Assembly: GCF_019331695.1 (NCBI RefSeq)
Contig: NZ_JAHBBI010000004.1
Coordinates: 62,001 to 126,000 of the forward strand
Length of the DNA stretch: 64,000 nt
Direction of reading: 5' to 3'
Origin: Bifidobacterium pluvialisilvae
GTDB lineage: Bacteria > Actinomycetota > Actinomycetes > Actinomycetales > Bifidobacteriaceae
Below the pieces are notes generated by a model. The model did no database searches and was not told where the DNA came from. It saw only the letters and a list, made by a program, of their open reading frames with translations. The translations under genes were made by a program, and so were the position numbers. Numbering within the stretch: position 1 is the first letter of the stretch; every line of letters starts with the position of its first letter. Below are positions 55,658 to 64,000 of this stretch, one piece after another.

Positions 55658-56323
55658 ATGGTACCCAAGGAACCGCTCCTGCAATTCTGGACCGACGGTC
55701 TGCCGAACATGCTCCACGGCCTGCAGATCAGCGCCGCGCTCGCCGGCGTCTCCATGATCATCGGTCTGCCGCTCGGACTGCTCTTCTGCATGATGGTGAT
55801 GAGCCACAACCGCGTCGTCAGCACCATCGGCCTCGTCATCGTCGAGATCGGACGAGGCATGCCCGCCCTCATCATCCTCTACCTCGTCTACTTCGGACTG
55901 CCCAGCTTCGGCATCCTGCTCGAAAGCTTCCCCTCGGCCATCATCGCCCTCGCATGGAACTACTCCTGCTACTGCTCCGAGATCTTCCGAGCCGGCATCC
56001 AGGCCGTGCCCGGCGGGCAGAACGAGGCCGGCGACGCGCTCGGACTCGACGACCGCGTCACCTTCTTCTACGTGATCCTGCCCCAGGCGTTCCGCTCCAT
56101 CATCCCCGCACTGCTCGGCCAGACCATCCTCCTGTTCCAGGATACGTCGCTGGCCTACACCGTGGCCGTGCCGGAACTCATGAAGGAGGCCTACACCTAC
56201 GGCTCCACCACATTCCAGTACCTGCGCGTCTTCGTGCTCGCCGGACTGTGCTACGCCGTCGTCACCCTGCCCGCCTCCTGGATCACCCGCTGGCTCGAAC
56301 GCCGGCTCGCGCTCAGCTACTGA
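55658..56323 (+). CDS. Polar amino acid ABC transporter permease, second subunit
   Basis: A 221-residue membrane protein starting one base after the previous stop (RBS AAGGCGG). The N-terminal HGLQISAALAGVSMIIGLPLG, EIGRGMPALIILYLVYFGLPS and EAA loop FRAGIQAVPGGQNEAGDALGLD define the His/Glu/Gln permease family. It forms a heterodimeric channel with the upstream subunit. Confidence 0.94.
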   Translation: MVPKEPLLQFWTDGLPNMLHGLQISAALAGVSMIIGLPLGLLFCMMVMSHNRVVSTIGLVIVEIGRGMPALIILYLVYFGLPSFGILLESFPSAIIALAWNYSCYCSEIFRAGIQAVPGGQNEAGDALGLDDRVTFFYVILPQAFRSIIPALLGQTILLFQDTSLAYTVAVPELMKEAYTYGSTTFQYLRVFVLAGLCYAVVTLPASWITRWLERRLALSY

Positions 56324-56470
56324 ACCCCACAACCGGTACCTGACCGCACACCAGACGCGCCTGCGACGGCCCGACCACCCGACACAGGCCACAATCCCAC
56401 AACACCAGGTCGCAGCCGTCCGGCCGCCAACCCACAACACGACCGGACATCACAGAGAGGAACCACAATC

Positions 56471-57370
56471 ATGCGCATCTCGCGAATCAACCGGGGAACG
56501 AAGCTGATCGCGGCGGCCTGCGCCGCGCTGATGAGTGTCACCGCGCTCGCCGCCTGCGGCGGCTCGAGCTCGTCGGGCGCCAAGGCGAACTGTACGCCGC
56601 TGGTGTCGAACATCACCACCATCAAGTCCGGCACGCTCACCGTCGGCGTCATCGACCAGCCGCCGTACTCCAGCTACAACAACGGCAACCCCACCGGCAT
56701 GGACATCGACTTCATCAAGCAGATCGCCGACGCCAACTGCCTGAACGTCGAATACCAGCAGGCGTCGTTCGCGAACGCCATGCAGGCCATCGCCTCCGGC
56801 CAGATCGACACCGCCACCGGCGACATCAACGTGACCGAGAAGCGTGAGCAGGTCGTCGACTTCCCGCGCTCCATCTACCTCGAAGGCGTCGGCTACGCCT
56901 CCAAGAAGGGCGTGGACATCAAGTCCATCGCCGACATCGAATCCAAGGGCATCAAGTCCATCGGCATCGGCGACGGCTACGGCTGGCTCGCCGACATGCA
57001 GAAGGTCTTCGGCGACAAGGTGAAGACCTATCCGAGCTCCGTCGAGATGAAACAGGACCTCGAGGCCGGCCGCGTCGACATGATCATGGAGGCGTACGGC
57101 ACCGCCGTCGACGAATTCAAGGGCAACGACAACATCGTCGTCGAATACGCCAACAAGAACCCCGACAAGCGCATCAACTCCCTCGTCGAGCCGCCCGAGG
57201 TCAGCTATCCGTACACCAAGGGCGACACCTCGCTCGGCCAGGCGTTCGACAAGGGCATCGAGAAGATCATCAAGGAGGACAAGGTCAAGCCCACGCTCAA
57301 GAAGTACGGTCTGGACGAAGGCCTCGCCAAGATCCGTGACAAGCAGTACGTCGTGCCCGCCACCAACTGA
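56471..57370 (+). CDS. Amino acid ABC transporter substrate-binding lipoprotein
   Basis: A 299-residue solute-binding protein (SBP_bac_3 family), RBS GAGAGGAACC. Its lipoprotein signal peptide has a basic head, a hydrophobic core and the lipobox LAAC with Cys29 as the lipidation site. The mature part begins with a Ser/Gly linker. Binding-fold features: LTVGVIDQPPYSSYNNGNPTG, GMDIDFIKQIAD, GQIDTATGDINVTEKREQVVDF and LEAGRVDMIMEAYGTAVDEF. It delivers an amino acid to the two permeases. Specificity for proline, suggested by the neighbours, is not visible from motifs. Confidence 0.94.
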   Translation: MRISRINRGTKLIAAACAALMSVTALAACGGSSSSGAKANCTPLVSNITTIKSGTLTVGVIDQPPYSSYNNGNPTGMDIDFIKQIADANCLNVEYQQASFANAMQAIASGQIDTATGDINVTEKREQVVDFPRSIYLEGVGYASKKGVDIKSIADIESKGIKSIGIGDGYGWLADMQKVFGDKVKTYPSSVEMKQDLEAGRVDMIMEAYGTAVDEFKGNDNIVVEYANKNPDKRINSLVEPPEVSYPYTKGDTSLGQAFDKGIEKIIKEDKVKPTLKKYGLDEGLAKIRDKQYVVPATN

Positions 57371-57506
57371 CGGACGATGATATCGGACGATGCCCGTCCA
57401 CGGTAGCCGCCGACCGAACGTCGCGTGACGCGCGTTCGGCGGCCTCCGCGGGCATGTATCAAACGGACGGATGCGACGCAAGGTCGCAGACAAAGGAGAA
57501 ACCATC

Positions 57507-58316
<810 letters not shown>

Positions 58317-58333
58317 TGGTATTGCCATGACGG

Positions 58334-58362
58334 GCTCCCCTCATGATGAGGGGAGCTTTTTT
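58334..58362 (+). terminator. Rho-independent terminator of the amino acid ABC operon
   Basis: Arms GCTCCCCTCAT and ATGAGGGGAGC around a single G, followed by six T. It separates the transporter operon from the prd operon. Confidence 0.95.
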
Positions 58363-58369
58363 ATACTGT

Positions 58370-58465
58370 GTTCTAGATGTTTCGACGGTAACTTGGCGGT
58401 AACACAAGAAAATATGGTGTGTAACACGCTTGCCTATACTTAATAAATAGAACACGTTCTAGAAC
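58370..58465 (+). promoter_or_regulatory. prd promoter region with GTTCTAGA dyads
   Basis: An AT-rich stretch before prdC. GTTCTAGA occurs at 58370 and within the perfect 10-bp palindrome GTTCTAGAAC at 58456-58465, itself overlapping GAAC-AC-GTTC (58450-58459). TATACT at about 58434 could be a -10 element. The dyads are candidate operators for the TetR protein encoded at 62850. Confidence 0.55.
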
Positions 58466-58527
58466 AACGAATATAGATGACGTTGGGTTCTGGACCGTGG
58501 ACGGCAGACAAGAAAGGGGTGGATCTC

Positions 58528-59733
58528 ATGACAGCACGTCAGCATCACGTCATTCGATCCGCGGAACTGTTCGCCGAGGTGCCGGTCAGGAAACTCGCCG
58601 ACACCGACGCGACGCCGCTCGCCAAGATCGAGGAATCCGGACTCGTCGGCATGGGCGGCGCCGGCTTCCCCACGTTCAAGAAGCTCAAGTTCGGCAAGGG
58701 CTGCGAGACGGTCATCGCCAACGCGGCCGAATGCGAGCCGCTGCTCGAACACAACACCGCCCGGCTCGAGACCGACGCGGCCAAGGTGCTCTCCGGGCTG
58801 ACCATCGCCATGAAGGAGGTCGGCGCCAAGCGCGGCATCGTGGCCATCAAGCCCAAGAACATCAAGGCCGTCCGGTCGTTGCAGGCGGCACTGGACGCCG
58901 CCGCGGCCGGCGAATACGCCTTCGACGTCGACCCGGACATCGAGATCGCGTTCCTCAAGGACCGCTACCCGGCCGGCGACGAACGCGCCATCGTACGCGA
59001 CGTGCTCGGCACGCTGCTGCCGCCCGACGCCATCCCCAGCGCCGCAAGCGCCGTCGTCATGAACGTCGAATCGCTGATGCGCGTGCACGACGCCGTCATC
59101 GAGAACCTGGCCGTCACCACCAAGGACCTCACCGTCGCCGGACACATCGAAGGCAGCGGATTCGACGACGACGTCAGCATCGTCGTCTACGACGTGCCGA
59201 TCGGCGTCACCGTGCGCGAGGTGCTTGACGCACTGCACGTGCACGAACCGACCGCCGACGAGCAGATCATGATCGGCGGACCGTACATGGGCCACCTCGG
59301 CACGCTCGACACCACCGTGTCGGAGACCTGCGGCGGCATCATCATCGCCGGGCCGGAGATCCCCGACCCCGGCCCCATGGGCATCATCGTATGCGCCTGC
59401 GGCGCCAGCGAGGAGAGGCTCCGGGCCATCGTGGCTGCCAAAGGCGCGCCGCTCGTGGACGTCCGCCTGTGCAAGAACGCCTGCCGGTTGCCCAACGGGC
59501 GGCTCAAATGCCGCAACCCCGGCATCTGCCCCGGCCAGGCGCAGAACATCATCGCCCTCAAAAAGGAAGGCGCGGCCAGCGTGCTCATCTCGCACTGCAC
59601 CGACTGCTCCAACACGGTGATGCAGGTGGCCCCCAAGCTCGGCATGCGCGTGCACCACGCCACCGACGCGTTCATGCGGGCCGGCGACGAGCCCATCATC
59701 CGCGCCTTCCGCAAGACCGTGAAGGCCGCATAA
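58528..59733 (+). CDS. prdC: PrdC-like (RnfC-related) electron-transfer protein of proline reductase
   Basis: A 401-residue protein. ATG 58528 is chosen because AGAAAGGGG lies 9 bases upstream; the ATG at 58477 has no RBS. The N-terminal half is the RnfC/NuoF-like FMN-NADH fold (SGLVGMGGAGFPTFKK, NAAECEPLLEHN), followed by a SLBB-like segment (VPIGVTVREVLDAL). The C-terminal part carries cysteines in an unusual pattern (CACG; CKNAC; KCRNPGICPGQ; HCTDCSN) instead of the two regular CxxCxxCxxxC clusters of RnfC. In clostridia PrdC passes electrons to D-proline reductase. First gene of the prd operon. Confidence 0.85.
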   Translation: MTARQHHVIRSAELFAEVPVRKLADTDATPLAKIEESGLVGMGGAGFPTFKKLKFGKGCETVIANAAECEPLLEHNTARLETDAAKVLSGLTIAMKEVGAKRGIVAIKPKNIKAVRSLQAALDAAAAGEYAFDVDPDIEIAFLKDRYPAGDERAIVRDVLGTLLPPDAIPSAASAVVMNVESLMRVHDAVIENLAVTTKDLTVAGHIEGSGFDDDVSIVVYDVPIGVTVREVLDALHVHEPTADEQIMIGGPYMGHLGTLDTTVSETCGGIIIAGPEIPDPGPMGIIVCACGASEERLRAIVAAKGAPLVDVRLCKNACRLPNGRLKCRNPGICPGQAQNIIALKKEGAASVLISHCTDCSNTVMQVAPKLGMRVHHATDAFMRAGDEPIIRAFRKTVKAA

Positions 59734-59784
59734 CCAGACTTCCACAACGTAACACATCAACAACCACAGGGAAAGGAACCAGAA

Positions 59785-61569
59785 ATGTCGCTCTCCAAGG
59801 AAACGCTCGAAGCGCATCTCAACGATCCGGCGGTGCTGTGCTGCCGCCGCCCCGCAGGCACCGTGCTGAGCGCCGCCGACTTCGAGGACCCCACGATCTT
59901 CCCCGATCTCGTCGACTCCAACCTCATGACCCTCAAGGAGGGCGGGCTGACCATCCAGCAGGCCCTCGGCGCCACGCTCATCAACGACGGCGAGGCCCTC
60001 ACCCAGCTCACCCCCGACCTGCTCGACGGCGTGAAGGAGGCGCCGGCCGAGGAGCCGGAGGAGGCCGACGAGGAAGCCGCTCCGGCCGACGAGGAGCCCT
60101 GCTCCTGCTACGCGGCCCCGGCCCCCGCGCCGGCCGCCCCCGCATCCGACGGCTACGTGCACCTGCACCTCGACAAGGCCGAAGGCCTCGACCTGGTCTT
60201 CCCGGCCGGGGGAGCGCCCGTCGCCGGCGCCCCGGTGCCGCCGGCCTGCGCCGCCGCGCCGGCCCCGGCCCCCGAGGAGCCCGCGCCCGCCGACAAGGTC
60301 ATGCGCACCCTCGTCAAGAAGGACTATCCGGTCACCAAGGTCGAGCTCGGCGACGCCACGTCATACGCGGACGGCGTGCTCACCATCGATGAATCCCTCG
60401 TCGAGGCCGCCAAGAAGGCCGACCCGCTGGTCAAGGACGTCGAACTGAAGATCATCGAGCCGTCCGAACGCCACGTCTACTCCAACACCATCATGGACGT
60501 CATCCCGATCGCCGCCAAGGCCGAAGGCAAGCTCGGCGAAGGCGTGACCAACGTGCTCTCCGGCGCGGTCTTCGTGCTCACCGGCATGGACGAGGCCGGC
60601 GTGCAGGTGCACGAGTTCGGCTCCTGCGAAGGCTACATGGACGAGAAGATCCGCTACGGCCGTCCCGGCTGCCCCGACGCGGACGACATCATGATCCGCG
60701 TGGACGTGAAGATTCAGGAAGGCACCGGCATGGAGCGCCGCGGACCGTTCGCCGCCCACAGCGCCGCCGACGTGATCGTGCACTCCTGCCGCGAGGCCAT
60801 CAAGGACCTCGACGGCGTCAAGCCCGTCAAGGAGGAGACGTTCAAGGACGTCCGCCGCGCCGGACGGCCGCGCGTAGTGCTCGTCAAGGAGATTATGGGC
60901 CAGGGCGCCATGCACGACAACCTGTTGGTGCCCACCGAGCCCTGCGGCGTCAAGGGCGGCCAGAAGAACGTCGACCTCGGCAACGTGCCGGTGGTGCTCA
61001 GCCCCAACGAGGTGCTCGACGGCGGCATCCACGCGCTCGCCTGCATCGGACCCGCCACCAAGGAGATCACGAGGCACTTCTTCCGCGAGCCCATGGTCGA
61101 GGCCCTGCAGACCGACGAGGAGCTCGACCTCACCGGCGTGGTGTTCATCGGCTCCCCGCAGGTCAACGACGAGAAGACCTTCGTCTCCGAACGACTCGGC
61201 GCACTCATCGAGGCCATGGAGGTCGACGGCGCGATCGTCACCACCGAAGGCTTCGGCAACAACCACATCGACTTCTCCGAGAACATCGCGGCCATCGGCT
61301 CGCGCGGCGTGCCGGTCGTGGGCGTCACCTTCGCCGCCTACCAGGGCCAGCTGGTCGTCGGCAACAAGTACATGGACGCCATGATCGAGCTCAACAAGGA
61401 CCCGGAGGGCTTCGAGAACGAGATCCTCGCCGACAACACCACCACCCCGGAGGACGCGGCCCGCGCCATCCTCATGCTCAAGACCAAGATGGCCGGCATC
61501 CCGATCGAGCCGCCGGAGCACAAGTGGGACGAGGCGGTCATCGAGGCCAACAAGAAGCTCGTCAAGTAG
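59785..61569 (+). CDS. prdA: D-proline reductase proprotein PrdA-like
   Basis: A 594-residue proprotein, RBS GGGAAAGGAACC. Clostridial PrdA is cleaved autocatalytically; the new N-terminal Cys of the smaller chain becomes a pyruvoyl group that binds the substrate amine. The candidate cleavage residue is C420 in GGIHALACIGPATKEITRHF, near the position known in Clostridium sticklandii. N-terminal features VLCCRRPAGTVLSAADFEDP and LTPDLLDGVKE match PrdA. Residues about 85-170 are an Ala/Pro/Glu-rich linker with CSC and CAAA cysteines, like a lipoyl-type swinging arm. The catalytic domain follows (YGRPGCPDADDIMIRVDVK, EPCGVKGGQKNVDLG, TTEGFGNNHIDFSENI). Confidence 0.88.
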   Translation: MSLSKETLEAHLNDPAVLCCRRPAGTVLSAADFEDPTIFPDLVDSNLMTLKEGGLTIQQALGATLINDGEALTQLTPDLLDGVKEAPAEEPEEADEEAAPADEEPCSCYAAPAPAPAAPASDGYVHLHLDKAEGLDLVFPAGGAPVAGAPVPPACAAAPAPAPEEPAPADKVMRTLVKKDYPVTKVELGDATSYADGVLTIDESLVEAAKKADPLVKDVELKIIEPSERHVYSNTIMDVIPIAAKAEGKLGEGVTNVLSGAVFVLTGMDEAGVQVHEFGSCEGYMDEKIRYGRPGCPDADDIMIRVDVKIQEGTGMERRGPFAAHSAADVIVHSCREAIKDLDGVKPVKEETFKDVRRAGRPRVVLVKEIMGQGAMHDNLLVPTEPCGVKGGQKNVDLGNVPVVLSPNEVLDGGIHALACIGPATKEITRHFFREPMVEALQTDEELDLTGVVFIGSPQVNDEKTFVSERLGALIEAMEVDGAIVTTEGFGNNHIDFSENIAAIGSRGVPVVGVTFAAYQGQLVVGNKYMDAMIELNKDPEGFENEILADNTTTPEDAARAILMLKTKMAGIPIEPPEHKWDEAVIEANKKLVK

Positions 61570-61592
61570 TCCATCCACGGTCCCGCGAACCC

Positions 61593-61622
61593 GCCGGGCA
61601 TCCCGCGGAAGGGACGCCCGGC
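61593..61622 (+). other. Intercistronic hairpin between prdA and the small gene
   Basis: Arms GCCGGGC and GCCCGGC enclosing CCGCGG; no U-tract. It may reduce read-through or stabilise the prdCA mRNA. Confidence 0.55.
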
Positions 61623-61659
61623 CCCATCCACAAGCCGCACACACGATGAAGGAGACGTC

Positions 61660-61848
61660 ATGCAGGTGGAACTCAAGCCGCTCCTGCTCAAGGGAGTCAT
61701 CAAGGAAGTCACCGAGGTCGGCGTACGCATCGGCGTCAACGGACGCATGGGCGTGCTCTCGCTGCCGCTGCGCCTGATCTACACCGACAAGCCGCTCGCA
61801 GTAGGCGAGGAATGCGAGTTCTACCTCAGCTACGTCAACGTCATCTGA
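61660..61848 (+). CDS. Small conserved protein of the prd cluster, function unknown
   Basis: A 62-residue protein with an excellent RBS (AAGGAGACGTC) before ATG 61660. The sequence MQVELKPLLLKGVIKEVTEV continues into a compact, probably all-beta fold (GVRIGVNGRMGVLSLPLRLI). There are no cysteines and no membrane segment. From memory, clostridial proline/glycine reductase loci also carry a short gene of this size (CBO2463/CBO2479-like); this may be its counterpart. It lies between the genes for the two reductase subunits, so a role in assembly or subunit contact is possible. Confidence 0.72.
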   Translation: MQVELKPLLLKGVIKEVTEVGVRIGVNGRMGVLSLPLRLIYTDKPLAVGEECEFYLSYVNVI

Positions 61849-61903
61849 TCCTCGCCAACCACACAGCCAACACAACGTCATTCACGAATCAAAGGAGCAC
61901 ATC

Positions 61904-62641
61904 ATGCCTACCGCATTCAAGCTGACGACCGCCAAGGGACTCAAGTCCGAAATCTACGTGCCGTGGACCCCGAAGCCGGTCTGGACCCCGCTCACCAAGC
62001 CGCTGAGCGAGTGCAAGGTCGCGTTCATCACCTCCGGCGGCATCCACAAGAAGGACCAGACGCCGTTCAACACCGCCGGCGACTGGAGCTACCGCGAGAT
62101 CCCGAGCGACACCCCGTCCGACCAGCTCATGGTCACCCACGGCGGCTTCGACAACTCCGACATCAACAAGGACGTCAACGCCATGCTGCCCATCGACCGC
62201 CTGCGCGAACTCGTCAAGGAAGGCTTCATCGGCTCGCTCGTGCCCACCTTCTTCGGCTTCATGGGCGGCGGCGGCAACGTCGACAAGTTCGAGCACGTCA
62301 CCGGCCCCGAGATTGCCAAGAAGCTCAAGGCCGAAGGCGCCGACATCGTGCTCGCCACCGGCGGCTGCGGCACCTGCCACCGCTCCTGCACACTGGTGCT
62401 GCGCTGCTGCGAGGCCGCGGGCATGAGCACCTGCATCATCGCCGCCCTCCCGCCGATCGCCCGCCAGCAGGGCGCGCCGCGCATCACCGCGCCGCTCGTG
62501 CCGATCGGGTCCAACGCCGGCGAGCCGAACAACCCGACCATGCAGATGGGCATCCTCAAGGACACCCTCAACGCCATGGAGGAGTTCGACCACTTCGGCC
62601 AGATGAAGGCGCTGCCGTACGAATACCGTCACAACGTCTGA
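61904..62641 (+). CDS. prdB: D-proline reductase subunit PrdB-like, cysteine form
   Basis: A 245-residue protein, RBS AAAGGAGCACATC. It belongs to the GrdB/PrdB family, whose clostridial member carries selenocysteine near residue 152 in a U-x-x-C redox site. Here the equivalent stretch is ATGGCGTCHRSCT, with C155 and C158 and an ordinary TGC codon; no in-frame TGA occurs. Other family segments are FITSGGIHKKDQTPFN, GDWSYREIPSDT and LPPIARQQGAPRITAPLVPIGSNAGEPNN. Length equals clostridial PrdB. C155 should be the catalytic residue that attacks the alpha-carbon of the pyruvoyl-bound D-proline. Confidence 0.88.
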   Translation: MPTAFKLTTAKGLKSEIYVPWTPKPVWTPLTKPLSECKVAFITSGGIHKKDQTPFNTAGDWSYREIPSDTPSDQLMVTHGGFDNSDINKDVNAMLPIDRLRELVKEGFIGSLVPTFFGFMGGGGNVDKFEHVTGPEIAKKLKAEGADIVLATGGCGTCHRSCTLVLRCCEAAGMSTCIIAALPPIARQQGAPRITAPLVPIGSNAGEPNNPTMQMGILKDTLNAMEEFDHFGQMKALPYEYRHNV

Positions 62642-62849
62642 TCCGGCGATTCGATGAACGTCGGGGCGTCCGCCGCATGGCAGGCGCCCCGATACCAACG
62701 CAACACGACAATCACAATCACACGAACAATCGATCCGGTCGCATCCGTGCAAGGCGGCGGGACACGTCCAAACGATACGGTTCTATGATGGAGTCACATC
62801 TACGTAACGGCTTCATGACGGAACATGGGGTGAAAGGCGGGACCTGTCC

Positions 62850-63428
62850 ATGGCACGAGACGCACGAGGCAGCATCATCGACGCTTCCTGGGACCTTTTC
62901 AAGGAAAAAGGCTACGAGAAGACCACGATTGATGACATCATCGCCAAGGCGGGCATCGCCAAAGGCACGTTCTACCATCATTTCCAAGGCAAATCGGCGC
63001 TTCTGGGAACGCTGAGCGACGTGTTCGACGAAAAATACCGCGAGATGGACGCCGAACTCGACCCCGACGGGTCGGTGGTCGAGCAGATTCCCTATCTCAA
63101 CGTGCAGATGTTCGGCTGGATCGAACAGCATGTGCCGGTCGAGCTGCTCAGCGCCCAGCTGGCGTCGCAGCTCAACGCGCGTGGAGACCGGTCACTGGTG
63201 AATCAGGACCGCTTCTACTTCGCCATCCATCGCAGGCTCTTCGCCCGCGGACAGGACCAGGGCGAAATCACACGGGACTATTCCACGCATGACATTGTCC
63301 GCCTGTATGCGATGGCGGAACGATCGATGCTGTACGACTGGTGCCTGCATCAGGGGTCGCAGCCGCTGGTGGGGGAGCCCACCAGAATCGTCGCCGAGGT
63401 GCTCAACCGCTTCGTGCGGCACCTGTAG
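62850..63428 (+). CDS. TetR-family transcriptional regulator in prd cluster
   Basis: A 192-residue regulator with AAAGGCGGG upstream of ATG 62850. The N-terminal HTH has IIDASWDLFKEKGYEKTTID and IIAKAGIAKGTFYHHFQGKS. The C-terminal ligand-binding helices are not recognisable to a subfamily. In Clostridioides the prd locus is controlled by the sigma-54 activator PrdR; here a TetR protein occupies the cluster instead. It is probably the local repressor, perhaps of the GTTCTAGA dyads before prdC, with proline or a derivative as inducer (inference). Confidence 0.92.
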   Translation: MARDARGSIIDASWDLFKEKGYEKTTIDDIIAKAGIAKGTFYHHFQGKSALLGTLSDVFDEKYREMDAELDPDGSVVEQIPYLNVQMFGWIEQHVPVELLSAQLASQLNARGDRSLVNQDRFYFAIHRRLFARGQDQGEITRDYSTHDIVRLYAMAERSMLYDWCLHQGSQPLVGEPTRIVAEVLNRFVRHL

Positions 63429-63534
63429 ACGGCGAGAACGCGAGGCTGTCCTTCTATTCGGGGGCGAGTCCTCGTCCGGCCGACGGCATCGACCTTCCGC
63501 GAGGCGCGTCCAAGGCGCCGAACCGAGGAGATGC

Positions 63535-64000
63535 ATGATGAACGTTGCCGGCATGATACAGGTTCCGTCCAATTTCCACACCAAAACGCTGGCGGCGGCG
63601 AAGGCCGTGCTCGACGACGCGATGTTCGCCTCCAGCCCGCGGCTGACCACCGTGGAATCACACACGCAGGGCGAGCCCACGCGCATCCTCGTCGGCGGGC
63701 TCTCCGCGCTCGACGCCGAGCCGAGCGCCATCGCCGTGCGCGACAAGCTCATCAACGAATACGACGGCATCCGCAAGATCCTCATGCTGGAGCCGCGCGG
63801 CCACCGCGACATGTTCGGCGCCATCCTCTTCAAACCCACCCGTTCCGACGCCGACCTCGGCGCCGTGTTCACCGACTCGGGCGGCTATCTCAACATGTGC
63901 GGCCACGGTTCCATCGGCGTCTCCACGTTCGCCGTCGAATCCGGCCTCGTGACCGGGAAGTATCCGTCGTTCGCCGCCATCGCCGACGACGACATCGACG
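63535..64000 (+). CDS. prdF: Proline racemase-family protein PrdF-like (3' truncated by window end)
   Basis: The first 155 codons are present. RBS GAGGAG precedes ATG 63535 (or 63538). The proline racemase/hydroxyproline epimerase signature TTVESHTQGEPTRILVGG and the first catalytic cysteine in GYLNMCGHGSIGVSTFAVE (C122) are present; the second Cys lies beyond the window. An extra N-terminal segment of about 35 residues precedes the usual start. In the prd setting its role would be to convert L-proline to D-proline, the reductase substrate. Hydroxyproline epimerase activity cannot be excluded from this part alone. Confidence 0.9.
   Translation, partial: MMNVAGMIQVPSNFHTKTLAAAKAVLDDAMFASSPRLTTVESHTQGEPTRILVGGLSALDAEPSAIAVRDKLINEYDGIRKILMLEPRGHRDMFGAILFKPTRSDADLGAVFTDSGGYLNMCGHGSIGVSTFAVESGLVTGKYPSFAAIADDDID

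Noticed and set aside
61904-62641. Hidden selenocysteine codon in prdB
   Set aside because: The frame has TGC, not TGA, at the candidate redox site, and the gene is full length without read-through; no SECIS-like need arises.

Overview
The window is GC-rich, almost fully coding, and reads as a chromosome segment of Bifidobacterium or a close relative in the Bifidobacteriaceae. The prolyl-tRNA synthetase, RF1, L31, IMP dehydrogenase and oligoribonuclease have a bifidobacterial/actinobacterial character. The order rpmE-prfA-prmC-sua5-wecA-(AtpI-like gene) is the actinobacterial arrangement. Start codons mostly follow strong AAGGAGG-type ribosome binding sites. No phage, IS transposase, CRISPR array or rRNA was seen. 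There is one tRNA gene (CAU anticodon).

Layout. 1-2.6 kb: end of an oligopeptide ABC transporter operon. 2.7-9.7 kb: PIF1-like helicase, a 1180-residue membrane protein on the minus strand, and proS. 9.8-11.9 kb: two DnaA-box-like sites, an SSB-like gene, and a tiny GIY-YIG nuclease gene embedded between two arrays of TCATCCTGAGC palindromic repeats. 11.9-18 kb: pepO, map, gltA, a polysaccharide deacetylase and the tRNA. 18-27.6 kb, minus strand: MFS transporter, nucleoside hydrolase, nucleoside transporter, deoA, SorC/DeoR regulator, deoD, deoB and deoC. This is a complete deoxyribonucleoside salvage operon with two matching 40-bp operators. 27.7-35.4 kb: K+ channel, then a 4-hydroxybutyrate dehydrogenase/GABA-type aminotransferase/APC permease/nitrilase-family operon facing a PucR regulator. 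36-43.5 kb: translation-factor and envelope housekeeping cluster ending in guaB. 43.5-47.5 kb: accessory segment with an arylsulfotransferase, palindrome arrays and an AT-richer DUF4352-like gene broken at a run of ten G. 47.5-52.3 kb: alpha-glucosidase locus (MFS permease, GH13, LacI). 52.4-54.8 kb: orn and an X-Pro aminopeptidase. 55-58.3 kb: polar amino acid ABC transporter with a structured leader. 58.5-64 kb: a D-proline-reductase-type cluster (prdC, prdA, small gene, prdB, TetR, proline racemase, the last cut by the window end).

The most interesting content is the Prd cluster. It appears to use cysteine where clostridial PrdB uses selenocysteine, lacks the clostridial prdR/prdD/prdE, and lies next to an X-Pro aminopeptidase and an amino acid importer. 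This suggests a proline-scavenging reductive electron sink in a bifidobacterium. About 25 kb away, an omega-aminotransferase plus 4-hydroxybutyrate-dehydrogenase-type operon could act on GABA or on 5-aminovalerate, the product of proline reductase. Other highlights are the repeat-embedded GIY-YIG gene, the poly-G frameshift locus, and the conserved deo operators. All identifications rest on reading the sequence and on remembered family features. No database search was run.
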